Positions 34,464-42,838 of a stretch of DNA of 64,000 bases are shown piece after piece (within the stretch, counting starts at the first letter, position 1; every line of letters starts with the position of its first letter). This DNA is from Rubrobacter indicoceani. Its GTDB lineage: Bacteria > Actinomycetota > Rubrobacteria > Rubrobacterales > Rubrobacteraceae. The translations under genes and the position numbers were made by a program. The stretch covers positions 434,001 through 498,000 of the forward strand of contig NZ_CP031115.1 of assembly GCF_003568865.1 (NCBI RefSeq). Reading direction: 5' to 3'. The notes under the pieces were generated by a model. The model did no database searches. It was not told where the DNA came from and was given only the letters and a program-made list of their open reading frames with translations.

Positions 34464-37058
34464 ATGAGAGGTTTCGAGGCAGACGGCTTGCGGGAGTTCA
34501 GAGACGGCAACGAGCTTGCAAGGGCCTGGGACCTGCGCAACGGAGACGAGATGCGGCGGCTGCTCGACCGGGCCGTCTCCGCGAGCGTAAACGGCATCGT
34601 TATAACTGACCCGACGCTGCCGGACGATCCCATCATCTACACCAACCGGGCCTTCGAGCGGATGACGGGCTACACCCGGGAGGAGAGCGTCGGACACAAC
34701 TGCCGGTTTCTTCAGAAAGACGACGGGGACCAGGAGGAAATCGAGCGGCTGAGGGACGCGCTCCGCAAAGGGCGGGAGTCGCGGGTGGTGATCCGCAACT
34801 ACCGGAAGTCTGGGGAGATGTTCTGGAACGAACTCTACGTCTCTCCGGTTCACGACGAGAAGGGCAACCTGACGAACTTCATCGGGGTGCAGCACGACAT
34901 CACCGAGCGCAAAAGGGCCCAGGACGCCTTGAGCGAGCAGGAAGCCCAGTGGCGCACCCTGATAGAGAACAACCCCTCCTTTGTCGCCCTTATAAACCTT
35001 GACGGAACGGCGACCTACTACAACGCCGGCTGGCTGGAGTACCTCGGGGTGGAATCCGAAGAACTTCTGCGGCGCGAATGGCCGCAGAAGATACACCCGG
35101 AGGACCGGGACGACCTGCGCCGGACCCTGAAGGCGGCCTACGAGGCGGGCGAGAACTTCTCCATCCCGAGCATGAGGATTCAGCGGGGGGACGGAAACTA
35201 CCACTGGTTCTCGGCCCTTGTCTCCCCGGTCGTGGACGAGTCGGGTGAGATCACGTCCTGGATCACGGTCTCGACCGACATCGAGGAGATTCGCAAGACC
35301 GAGCAGGTGCTCCGCGAGAGTGAAGAGCGGCTCAGGCTGGCCCTTCGCGCAACCTCTCTTGGAACGTGGGACTACAACCCGATCGCGGGCGACCTCCGCT
35401 GGGACGACCGCACAAAGGCGATGTTCGGGCTTCCGCCGGAGTTCGAGAACGTCACCTACGACACCTTTCATCAGGGGCTGCACGCCTCGGAACGAGACCG
35501 GGTGGAGGGGGCCATAAAGCAAGCCTTCGACCCGGAGGGCGACGGCATCTTCGAGGAAGTGTTTCAGGTCACCGGGGCCGACGGCGTCGTTCGCTGGCTG
35601 TACTCGACCGGGCAGGCATTTTTCAGCAGGGTGAGCGGTGTAAAACAGACTCACCGCTTTATCGGCACGATACTGGACATAACCGAGCGCAAGCGGGCCG
35701 AGGAGGAGCGGGACCTGCTGCTCGCCCGCGAGCAACTGGCCCGTGCCGAGGCCGTCTCCGCCCGGCGCAGGCTCGACTTTCTGGTGGAGGCCGACACGGT
35801 CCTACTCTCCTCGACGGGCTACAAGCAGCGGCTCCGGGACACCGCGAAGCTCGCGGCGCGCAACCTCTGCGACTGGTGTCTTGTGGATGTTGTCGACGAG
35901 ACCGGAAACCTGACTCAGGTCTCCTCGCACCACGAAGACCCGCTTAAACAGGAGCTTCTCGATGAGCTGGAGCGGCACCGCAACCTCGGCGAAGGGGCCA
36001 CCGGCGTAGCGACGAGCGTCTACGAAAGCGGCAAGCCCCTTCTGATGCCCGACACTTCGGCGCTCGTTGCGGGCAACGCCTTTATAGACGAGGAGCGCCG
36101 GAAACTTCTTGAAAAGCTCGGGATGGGCTCGCTGATGAGCGTCCCGCTGCTCGCCCGGGGAAGAACGCTCGGGGTAATGACGCTTGTCTCCTCGGACCCG
36201 ATCCGGACCTACGGCAGGGAAGACCTCTCGCTCGCCGAGAACCTTGCTTACCGCTGCGCGCTGGCTGCGGACAACGCGCTCCTCTACCGGGAACGAAGCC
36301 GCATCGCCCGGACGCTCCAGCAAAGCCTGCTGCCGAAGATACCGGAAGTCGAGAACGTCGAGGTCGGGGTCGTCTACCTCTCGGTCGGAGAAGAGAGCCT
36401 TATCGGCGGCGATTTCTACGATCTCATCCAGACGGATTCCGGCAAGCTGCTTGCGGTCGTCGGGGACGTGTGCGGTAAAGGCCCGGCGGCGGCGGCCGTT
36501 ACCGCCCTTGCCCGCTACACCATCCAGGCGGTCGTGATGGAGAAGGACTCCCCGGCGAACGCGCTGAACTCCCTGAACCGGGCGATGCTCCGGCAGGTGG
36601 AGGACGTGAAGTTCTGCACGGTGGCCTGCGGTCGGCTCGAAGAGGCCGAAGGGACAAACGGTGAGTTCGACTTTATCGTGGCGCGGGGCGGACATCCGGC
36701 CCTTATCCTTGTGAGGGCCTCCGGGGAGGTCGAGAAGATCAACCCGAAAGGCCGGGTCATCGGGGTCTTCGACGCTCCCGGCCTCGAAGAGGAGTGGGTC
36801 CGTCTGAAGCCGGGGGACTCCGTCGTCCTCTACACGGACGGGGTCATCGAGGCAAAGAACGCCGAAGGCGAACTGTTTGGCGAGGAACACCTGCTGGAGA
36901 CGCTGGCCGGCCTGAAAGGTCTGTCGGCCAGGCAGATTGCCGACGGCCTGTGCGACATGGCCCACGAGTTCTCCGACGGTTCTCTTAAAGACGACATCGC
37001 TATCCTCGTGATCAGGATCCCACCCGAGCCCCCGCTGAACGGAACCTCTCCTGCGTAA
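34464..37058 (+). CDS. LOV-PAS-PAS-GAF-SpoIIE (PP2C) phosphatase
   Basis: 864-residue soluble protein. The LOV domain (about 30-145) has the flavin-binding signature VGHNCRFLQ with the photoactive Cys80, plus IVITDPTLPDDPIIYTNRAFERMTGY and RNYRKSGEMFWNELYVSP, all standard for blue-light LOV sensors. Two PAS domains (150-270, 275-410), a GAF domain (435-605) and a SpoIIE/RsbU serine phosphatase domain (620-855) follow: GGDFYDLI, GDVCGKGPAAAAVTALARY, ARGGHPALIL, LYTDGVIEAKN and SLKDDIAILVI carry the metal Asp residues. It probably controls an anti-anti-sigma pathway by light. No partner is nearby. TAGAAT lies 6 bases before the ATG and there is no SD. Confidence 0.94.
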   Translation: MRGFEADGLREFRDGNELARAWDLRNGDEMRRLLDRAVSASVNGIVITDPTLPDDPIIYTNRAFERMTGYTREESVGHNCRFLQKDDGDQEEIERLRDALRKGRESRVVIRNYRKSGEMFWNELYVSPVHDEKGNLTNFIGVQHDITERKRAQDALSEQEAQWRTLIENNPSFVALINLDGTATYYNAGWLEYLGVESEELLRREWPQKIHPEDRDDLRRTLKAAYEAGENFSIPSMRIQRGDGNYHWFSALVSPVVDESGEITSWITVSTDIEEIRKTEQVLRESEERLRLALRATSLGTWDYNPIAGDLRWDDRTKAMFGLPPEFENVTYDTFHQGLHASERDRVEGAIKQAFDPEGDGIFEEVFQVTGADGVVRWLYSTGQAFFSRVSGVKQTHRFIGTILDITERKRAEEERDLLLAREQLARAEAVSARRRLDFLVEADTVLLSSTGYKQRLRDTAKLAARNLCDWCLVDVVDETGNLTQVSSHHEDPLKQELLDELERHRNLGEGATGVATSVYESGKPLLMPDTSALVAGNAFIDEERRKLLEKLGMGSLMSVPLLARGRTLGVMTLVSSDPIRTYGREDLSLAENLAYRCALAADNALLYRERSRIARTLQQSLLPKIPEVENVEVGVVYLSVGEESLIGGDFYDLIQTDSGKLLAVVGDVCGKGPAAAAVTALARYTIQAVVMEKDSPANALNSLNRAMLRQVEDVKFCTVACGRLEEAEGTNGEFDFIVARGGHPALILVRASGEVEKINPKGRVIGVFDAPGLEEEWVRLKPGDSVVLYTDGVIEAKNAEGELFGEEHLLETLAGLKGLSARQIADGLCDMAHEFSDGSLKDDIAILVIRIPPEPPLNGTSPA

Positions 37059-37249
37059 GCCGCATGATGCAGGCCGGGCCCCGGAGGTCTTTACCGCCCC
37101 CGAATGCTCGAACCCGGCTTTTTCATAGGCCCGGATCGCCGCGGCGTTCTCCAGGTCTATGATGCACACCGCAACGCGCCCGTCGGCGAAAACGACGGAC
37201 CGATGAAATCGCGGAGGATAAGCGGCCCCAGCCCCCGGTGCGGGATCAT
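37012..37249 (-). pseudogene. 3' remnant of a GNAT (AAC(6')-like) acetyltransferase
   Basis: Three adjacent minus-strand frames spell one GNAT C-terminal half: MIPHRGLGPLILRDF (from 37249), then RSVVFADGRVAVCIIDLENAAAIRAYEKAGF (through 37169), then GPACIMRLTQERF ending at a TGA at 37012-37014. Two single-base losses explain the frame changes. The first half of the gene is absent: upstream sequence is the copper amine oxidase promoter region. The end overlaps the SpoIIE gene's 3' end antisense by 47 bases. It resembles aminoglycoside 6'-acetyltransferase-type GNATs. No product is expected. Confidence 0.75.
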
Positions 37250-37344
37250 ACTACCCCCGACCTATGGCAGCGGCTACAGCAAACTAGTAGAGTCCATAGA
37301 ACACAGGTTGTATCGGGGTCTGTCGGGGTAGAGGAGGAGTCTAT

Positions 37345-39276
37345 TTGACCGTAAGCGGACATTTTTACCCGCTGGATCCGCTTTCGGAGGCGGAGATACG
37401 CGTCGTCGTGGGCGTCCTGAAAAGGGACCGGCGGATGGATAGTCGCTGGCGGTTCGCCTCCATCGAGCTGAAGGAACCGGATAAAGAGCGGCTGAAAAGC
37501 CATGACGCCGGAGAAGAAATCCCCCGCGAGGCTGACCTCGTCGTCTGGAACCGGGAGGACGGGCAGGCATACAAGGCAAGAGTCTCTCTGACGGAGGGGA
37601 CCGTGATCGGCTGGGAGCCTCGTCCCGGCGAGCAGCCTAACATCACCGTAGACGAGTTCCACGAGGCCGACGAGATGCTCCGTCAGCACCCGGACGCGAT
37701 AGAAGCTCTCAAAAAGCGCGGCATCACGGACTTGAACAAGGTTCTCTTCGACGTGTGGGCTTACGGTGGGTCGCTCGTCGCCGAGAGGCATCGAGGTCGG
37801 CGGGTCGGGTGGGCGGACGTGTGGGTTCGGGACCACGAAGACTCCAACCCGTATGCAAACCCCGTAAACGGGCTGCACTTCGTCGTGGACCTGAACAGCG
37901 TCGAGTTGCTCGAGGTCGAAGACGACTACGCCGTAGAACGTCCGGACGTCATGGGCGAGTACCTTCCGAAGTACGTGCCGGACCAGAAGCTGAGAGACGA
38001 CCTGAAGCCGCTGGAGATAGCGCAACCCGAGGGCGTCTCCTTCACCCTCGAAGGGAACCTGCTTGAGTGGCAGAAGTGGAGCCTGCGCGTCGGGTTCAAC
38101 TACCGCGAGGGGCTGGTGCTCCACACCGTCGGCTACAGAGACGAACGGGACGGCGGTCGTACCAGATCCATCGCGCATCGGATGTCGTTTGCGGAGATGA
38201 TCGTACCGTACCGCGACCCGTCGCCCGACCACTACCGCAGGACCGCCTTCGATATCGGGGAGTGGGGCCTCGGCTACATGACAAGCTCCCTGGAACTCGG
38301 CTGCGACTGTCTCGGTGAGATCCGCTACCTGGACGCCGTTCTCTCGGACTCGAAGGGCGAGCCGTACACCATAAAGAACGCCGTCTGCATCCACGAGGAG
38401 GACGACGCGCTTCTCTGGAAGCACGTCGACGAGGTCGCCGGCTCGGAGGTCAGGCGCAGCCGGAGGCTCGTCATATCGTTTCACGCGACCGTCGCCAACT
38501 ACGAGTACATCGTCTACTGGCGGTTCTATCAGGACGGCAACATCGAGTGCGAGGTACGGGCGACCGGGATCATGGTAACGACGAGCTTCGAGGGCGAAAG
38601 GCCGCCCTACGGGACGCTCGTAGACAGACGCACCTACGCCCCGCACCACCAGCACTTTCTTGTCGCTCGCCTCGACCTCGACGTGGACGGCGAGACGAAC
38701 ACCGTCTACATGACCGAGTCCGAGGCGACCCCCGTCTCCGACGAAAACCCCCACGGCCTCGGCCTCGTGCAGAAGTCCACGCCGCTCAAAACGGAGTCCG
38801 AGGGCAGGCAGGACTACAACTGGAACACGCAGCGGGCCTGGAAGGTCGTCAACGACGGAAAGAAGAACCGGCTCGGAACCTCGGTGGGGTACAAGCTTGT
38901 ACCGGGGGCGTGTTTCCCGGCGATGATGGATAAATCGTCGCCCGTCTTCAAGCGGGCCGGGGTCGTCGGCCACAACCTCTGGGTTACACCTTATTCCGAG
39001 GACGAACGCTGGCCCTGCGGGGAGTTCGTCAACCAGAGCGAGGTGGACTCCGGCCTGACGAAATGGACAGAACGGAACCGGAACATCGAAGAGGCGGATG
39101 TCGTGCTGTGGTACGTCTTCGGGATACACCACATCACCCGCCCGGAGGACTGGCCCGTCATGCCCGTGGATACCGTCTCGTTCTGGATGAAGCCCGTCGG
39201 GTTCTTTGACCGGAACCCGGCCCTCGACGTGCCGCCCGCGAGCAAAGGACATTGCCATTCAGGTGATCCGTCGTGA
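37345..39276 (+). CDS. Copper-containing primary-amine oxidase
   Basis: 643-residue quinoprotein that oxidises primary amines to aldehydes with release of ammonia and H2O2. Tyr386 in VANYEYIVYW is the residue converted to topaquinone (N-Y-E/D-Y motif), the copper ligands include the H-x-H pair at about 435-437 (HHQHFL), and the catalytic Asp lies in FDIGEWGLGYMTSSLELGCDC. No signal peptide is seen, so it appears cytoplasmic, as in Arthrobacter enzymes. TTG at 37345 has GAGGAGG upstream. It begins a four-gene overlapping operon with agmatinase and aminobutyraldehyde dehydrogenase, so putrescine or another diamine is the probable substrate. Confidence 0.95.
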   Translation: MTVSGHFYPLDPLSEAEIRVVVGVLKRDRRMDSRWRFASIELKEPDKERLKSHDAGEEIPREADLVVWNREDGQAYKARVSLTEGTVIGWEPRPGEQPNITVDEFHEADEMLRQHPDAIEALKKRGITDLNKVLFDVWAYGGSLVAERHRGRRVGWADVWVRDHEDSNPYANPVNGLHFVVDLNSVELLEVEDDYAVERPDVMGEYLPKYVPDQKLRDDLKPLEIAQPEGVSFTLEGNLLEWQKWSLRVGFNYREGLVLHTVGYRDERDGGRTRSIAHRMSFAEMIVPYRDPSPDHYRRTAFDIGEWGLGYMTSSLELGCDCLGEIRYLDAVLSDSKGEPYTIKNAVCIHEEDDALLWKHVDEVAGSEVRRSRRLVISFHATVANYEYIVYWRFYQDGNIECEVRATGIMVTTSFEGERPPYGTLVDRRTYAPHHQHFLVARLDLDVDGETNTVYMTESEATPVSDENPHGLGLVQKSTPLKTESEGRQDYNWNTQRAWKVVNDGKKNRLGTSVGYKLVPGACFPAMMDKSSPVFKRAGVVGHNLWVTPYSEDERWPCGEFVNQSEVDSGLTKWTERNRNIEEADVVLWYVFGIHHITRPEDWPVMPVDTVSFWMKPVGFFDRNPALDVPPASKGHCHSGDPS

Positions 39277-40259
39277 TAGACCCGACCCGGCGCTGGAGCG
39301 AGTACGGCGAGAAGCCGGACTACGCCGGGCTTCTGAGCTTCGGGGGCGCGCCGTACACCGAGAGCGCGGCGGAGCTTGCGGGCTTTGACGTGGCCATCAT
39401 CGGGGCGCCGATGGACGACCTCGTGTCGGACCGGCCGGGGACAAGGTTCGCCCCGCGCGCGATCCGGGCCGCTTCGTGTCCGCCCGGCCCGAACCTCGAG
39501 ACGGAGGTAGACGCCTTCGAGGCGCTCCGCATAGTGGACTTCGGGGATGCTCCGGTCGTTCCGGCGAATCCGGCCAAGTCCCACGAGGCCATCGAGAAGA
39601 CCGTGAGCGAAGCGCTCGGGGCGGGTTGCATTCCGGTTGTACTCGGGGGGGATCACTCGATCTCCGAGCCGGGCATCCGGGCGGTCGCGAGAAAGCACGG
39701 GCCGCCTGGGCTGGTCCATTTCGACACGCACACGGACACCGGGAGGACGGTTTTCGGGGCGGAGCTTTCGCACGGGACCATAATGCGCCGTCTTGTAGAG
39801 CAGGGCCACGTGGACCCGAACCGTTACGTCCAGATCGGCCTCCGGGGATACTGGCCGGGCGAAGAGGAGTTTCGGTGGCAACGGGAGCGGGGCATCAAGA
39901 GCATCTTCATGCACGAGATCCGGGACGGCGGCGTAGAGAACGCGGTGCGTCGCGCGGTCGCGGAGGTCGGGGCCGGGCCGGTTTTCCTCAGCGTGGACAT
40001 AGACGTTCTCGACCCGGCCTTCGCGCCCGGAACGGGGACGCCGGAGCCGGGCGGCCTGACCACGACGGAGCTGCTCCGGGCCGTTCGGGAGGTCGGTGAG
40101 GGGCTGGATCTCGTCGGGGCGGACGTCGTGGAGGTTATACCGGCGGCGGTCGGCTCGGCGGATATCACGGCGCTTGCGGCGGAGAGAGTCGTGCGGGAGG
40201 TTCTCGGCGGGCTGGCCGCGAGAAGGAAACCCGTGGAGCAGACGTGTCGGGGTTTCTGA
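39273..40259 (+). CDS. Agmatinase/guanidino-acid hydrolase of the ureohydrolase family
   Basis: 328-residue binuclear Mn enzyme that splits urea from agmatine or a similar guanidino compound. Metal motifs are intact: VLGGDHSISEPGI (about residue 125), LVHFDTHTDTGRT (about 150) and FLSVDIDVLDPAFAPGTGTPEPGG (about 235). In the last motif EPGG is shared by agmatinases and related enzymes. GTG at 39273 overlaps the amine oxidase stop by 4 bases (GTGA), meaning translational coupling. With the neighbours it fits agmatine to putrescine and urea; guanidinobutyrase remains possible. Confidence 0.9.
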   Translation: MIDPTRRWSEYGEKPDYAGLLSFGGAPYTESAAELAGFDVAIIGAPMDDLVSDRPGTRFAPRAIRAASCPPGPNLETEVDAFEALRIVDFGDAPVVPANPAKSHEAIEKTVSEALGAGCIPVVLGGDHSISEPGIRAVARKHGPPGLVHFDTHTDTGRTVFGAELSHGTIMRRLVEQGHVDPNRYVQIGLRGYWPGEEEFRWQRERGIKSIFMHEIRDGGVENAVRRAVAEVGAGPVFLSVDIDVLDPAFAPGTGTPEPGGLTTTELLRAVREVGEGLDLVGADVVEVIPAAVGSADITALAAERVVREVLGGLAARRKPVEQTCRGF

Positions 40260-40522
40260 AGATTCTGGCCGGGGTGTACGGCGTTCTCTGCCTGCTTGCC
40301 CTGTTCGTGATCCCGGCGAGCGCGAACGGCTGGTTCGGCTTCGAGCCGGACCCGCTCAGCGCGGTACCGGCGATCTTTCTGGCCCTGCCCTGGAGCCTCG
40401 GGTTTGGTCTTCTGGGGGAGGTCGGAGCATTTTTGAGCGTGCTGGCGCTCGTGGGTGCGATGTTAACAAACGCGGGGATTCTGTACGGGGTCTCCCGCCT
40501 GATAGAGAGGAAGGGACCGTGA
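40244..40522 (+). CDS. Small membrane protein coupled to agmatinase and aldehyde dehydrogenase
   Basis: 92-residue protein with two or three hydrophobic helices (LAGVYGVLCLLALFVIPAS, AVPAIFLALPWSLGFGLL and VGAFLSVLALVGAMLTNAGILYGV) and a short basic C-terminus. GTG at 40244 lies 16 bases inside the agmatinase end, and its stop overlaps the GTG of the aldehyde dehydrogenase by 4 bases. So it is locked into the polyamine operon although I do not recognise the family. It could be an accessory membrane factor, for example a transporter subunit, but nothing in the sequence proves that. Confidence 0.82.
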   Translation: MSGFLKILAGVYGVLCLLALFVIPASANGWFGFEPDPLSAVPAIFLALPWSLGFGLLGEVGAFLSVLALVGAMLTNAGILYGVSRLIERKGP

Positions 40523-41949
40523 CGAGGACGCTAAAGAACTTTATTGGAGGGGACTACGTCGAGGCGGGCGCAAACGGAGGATTCGGCCTCGTGAACCCCG
40601 CGAGCGAAGAGACGTTCGCCGAGTCGCCCGCAACGGACGGGGCCGGGATCAACGCCGCCTTCAGGGCCGCAGAGAAAGCCTTTGAAGCTTACCGGGACTC
40701 GACCCCGGCGGACCGGCAGAAGGCCCTGCTCGGCATCGCCGACAGGATCGAAGAAAGGGCCGAGGAGATAGTCGCTGCCGAGTCCGAGAACACCGGAAAG
40801 CCGCTCGGGCTGACGCTTGAGGAAGAGATCCCGATGGCGACGGATCAGATCCGGTTCTTCGCCGGGGCCGCCCGCGTCCTTGAAGGGAAGGCCGCCGGGG
40901 AGTACATGGAGGGCATGACGAGCTTTGTCCGGCGCGAGCCGATCGGCGTCTGCGCGCAGGTTACGCCCTGGAACTACCCGCTCCTTATGGCGATCTGGAA
41001 GATCGCTCCGGCGCTCGCGGCCGGGAACACCGTCGTGTTGAAACCCTCGGACACGACCCCGGTCTCCACGCTGATGCTCGCCGAGATCGCAAGCGAGTTC
41101 CTTCCGGCGGGCGTCCTGAACGTGGTCTGCGGCGACCGCGACACCGGACGCGCCCTGATAGAACACCCCACCCCGCAGATGGTCTCCATCACCGGCTCTG
41201 TCCGGGCGGGGATGGAGGTCGCGAAGAGCGCGGCCTCAGACCTGAAGAAAGTCCACCTGGAACTCGGCGGGAAGGCCCCGGTCATTGTCTTTGATGACGC
41301 GGACATCGAAGGAGCCGCCGAGGAGATAGCGGGCGCGGGCTACTTCAACGCCGGACAGGACTGCACCGCCGCGACCCGTGTTCTTGTCGCGCCGGGCGTC
41401 CACGAGGAGTTCGTCGCCGCGCTCACCGAACAGGCCAGAGGTTCAAAGACCGGCCAGCCCGACGATGAAGATATCCTCTACGGTGCGCTCAACAACGAGA
41501 ACCAGCTGGCCCACGTCAGCGGCATGGTCGAGCGGACGCCGTCGCACGCCGAAGTCAAGACGGGCGGCAGGCGGCAGGGTGAGCGCGGCTACTTCTACGA
41601 GGCGACGGTCGTGGACGGGCTGCGTCAGGACGACGAGCTTTCGCAGAACGAGGTCTTCGGGCCGGTTATAACCGTGCAGCAGTTCTCCGACGAGGACGAG
41701 GCCGTGAGGTGGGCGAACGGCGTGAAGTACGGGCTTGCGTCGAGCGTCTTCACCCGGGACCACGGCCGGGCGATGCGGGTCAGCCGGCGGCTGGACTTCG
41801 GGTGCGTCTGGATCAACACGCACATCCCGCTTGTCGCCGAGATGCCCCACGGCGGTTTCAAGCACTCCGGCTACGGCAAGGACCTCTCGATGTACGGCCT
41901 CGAAGACTACACCCGTATCAAGCACGTAATGACCAACCTCGGGGTGTAG
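40519..41949 (+). CDS. Gamma-aminobutyraldehyde dehydrogenase-type ALDH
   Basis: 476-residue NAD-dependent aldehyde dehydrogenase close to PatD/Prr and betaine-aldehyde dehydrogenases. Motifs: GVCAQVTPWNYPLLMAIWKIAPALAAGNTVVLKPSDTTP (about 140-178), SITGSVRAGMEVAKSAA, catalytic Glu in HLELGGKAPVIVFDDADIE (about 245) and catalytic Cys in YFNAGQDCTAATRVLV (about 281), then FGPVITVQQF and GGFKHSGYGKDLSMYGLEDYTRIKHVM, whose C-terminal helix is typical of 4-aminobutanal enzymes. It oxidises aminobutyraldehyde from putrescine to GABA. GTG at 40519 overlaps the preceding gene (GTGA), with GAGAGGAAGGGA as SD. A weak hairpin follows at 41970-41989. Confidence 0.92.
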   Translation: MTRTLKNFIGGDYVEAGANGGFGLVNPASEETFAESPATDGAGINAAFRAAEKAFEAYRDSTPADRQKALLGIADRIEERAEEIVAAESENTGKPLGLTLEEEIPMATDQIRFFAGAARVLEGKAAGEYMEGMTSFVRREPIGVCAQVTPWNYPLLMAIWKIAPALAAGNTVVLKPSDTTPVSTLMLAEIASEFLPAGVLNVVCGDRDTGRALIEHPTPQMVSITGSVRAGMEVAKSAASDLKKVHLELGGKAPVIVFDDADIEGAAEEIAGAGYFNAGQDCTAATRVLVAPGVHEEFVAALTEQARGSKTGQPDDEDILYGALNNENQLAHVSGMVERTPSHAEVKTGGRRQGERGYFYEATVVDGLRQDDELSQNEVFGPVITVQQFSDEDEAVRWANGVKYGLASSVFTRDHGRAMRVSRRLDFGCVWINTHIPLVAEMPHGGFKHSGYGKDLSMYGLEDYTRIKHVMTNLGV

Positions 41950-41969
41950 AGAAGTCCTACCGGAAAGAG

Positions 41970-41989
41970 GGAGCCGGACCGCAGGCTCC
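41970..41989 (+). terminator. Weak hairpin after the polyamine operon
   Basis: GGAGCC at 41970-41975 and GGCTCC at 41984-41989 form a 6-bp stem with an 8-nt loop just after the aminobutyraldehyde dehydrogenase stop. A TTGTTTTTCTTCTT stretch follows about 20 bases later. It may end the operon or only slow the polymerase. Confidence 0.35.
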
Positions 41990-42249
41990 GAGGGCGCAGC
42001 TATGTTGTTTTTCTTCTTCCGTGCAAAGCACGGCTCCTGGAAGTCTAGGATAGCCGCGCCCTGCGGATGCGCGATCCCGGGGTTGCTTTAAGCGCCCTCG
42101 CAGGCTGGCCCGAAATATGCAAATCCCGGCCCGGGGGGTATCCTCCTGAGCGACAAGGTTAGAATGGCCTTTTAGAGTGCTTCGATCTTCTGCGGAGCCC
42201 GGACCCAACGACGATGAGCTCGCCCGTTTCGGGCGCGGAAAGGCTTGAG

Positions 42250-42798
42250 ATGAGCGAAGAGCAGACCCGGCAGGGATTCTCCGCGGACCACGATGCCGCG
42301 AAGGATGGACAGGTCCGGCACAGAATCCTGGAAGGCTACGACGCCGGGGAGCAGCCCCTTCAGTCCTACACCGTCCTTGCGGGGGTGTTCAACCTGATCT
42401 TCGCGGTCTTCCTGCTCCTTGCGAAGGGGACGGGCCGGGGGCTGCCGGAGCGCATAGAGACAAGGGACATCGTGCTGCTCGGGGTCGCGACGCACAAGCT
42501 GAGCACCCTGATAGCCAACGACGCCGTTACCAGCTTTCTGCGCGCCCCGTTTACCGAGCTTCAGGAAAAGGACAGCCCCAAGAGCGTCGAGGAGAAGCCC
42601 CGGGGCAGCGGCTTTCAGCGCTCCATCGGCGAGCTCGTCACCTGCAAGTTCTGCATGGGGCAGTGGATCGCCTCCTTCTTTACCTACGGCCTGGTCTTTG
42701 TCCCGACCGTTACACGGCTCGTCGCGACCGTCTTCGCCATCGTCACGGTCTCCGACCACCTGCACCAGATCTACAAAGCCCTCTCGAACCGGGCTTAG
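42250..42798 (+). CDS. DUF1360-type membrane protein
   Basis: 182-residue protein (194 if the ATG at 42214 is used). I choose 42250 because GGAAAGG lies 6 bases upstream. The core matches DUF1360: DIVLLGVATHKLSTLIANDAVTSFLRAPF, the Pro/Glu/Lys stretch, GELVTCKFCMGQWIASFFTYGLV with a conserved C-x2-C pair, and a C-terminal SDHLHQIYKAL. Two to three membrane helices are predicted. Members of this family are common in soil actinobacteria and Bacillus spores, but the role is unknown. It lies between the polyamine operon and the convergent permease operon. Confidence 0.83.
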   Translation: MSEEQTRQGFSADHDAAKDGQVRHRILEGYDAGEQPLQSYTVLAGVFNLIFAVFLLLAKGTGRGLPERIETRDIVLLGVATHKLSTLIANDAVTSFLRAPFTELQEKDSPKSVEEKPRGSGFQRSIGELVTCKFCMGQWIASFFTYGLVFVPTVTRLVATVFAIVTVSDHLHQIYKALSNRA

Positions 42799-42838
42799 AG
42801 GGGCTCACCGGGGTTCGGCTGCGACCGTCTCCATCTAG

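Noticed and set aside
37246-39258. A 670-codon open frame on the minus strand across the copper amine oxidase gene
   Set aside because: It is the antisense shadow of a well-recognised gene in high-GC DNA; the translation has no motif and the codon bias is that of the opposite strand.
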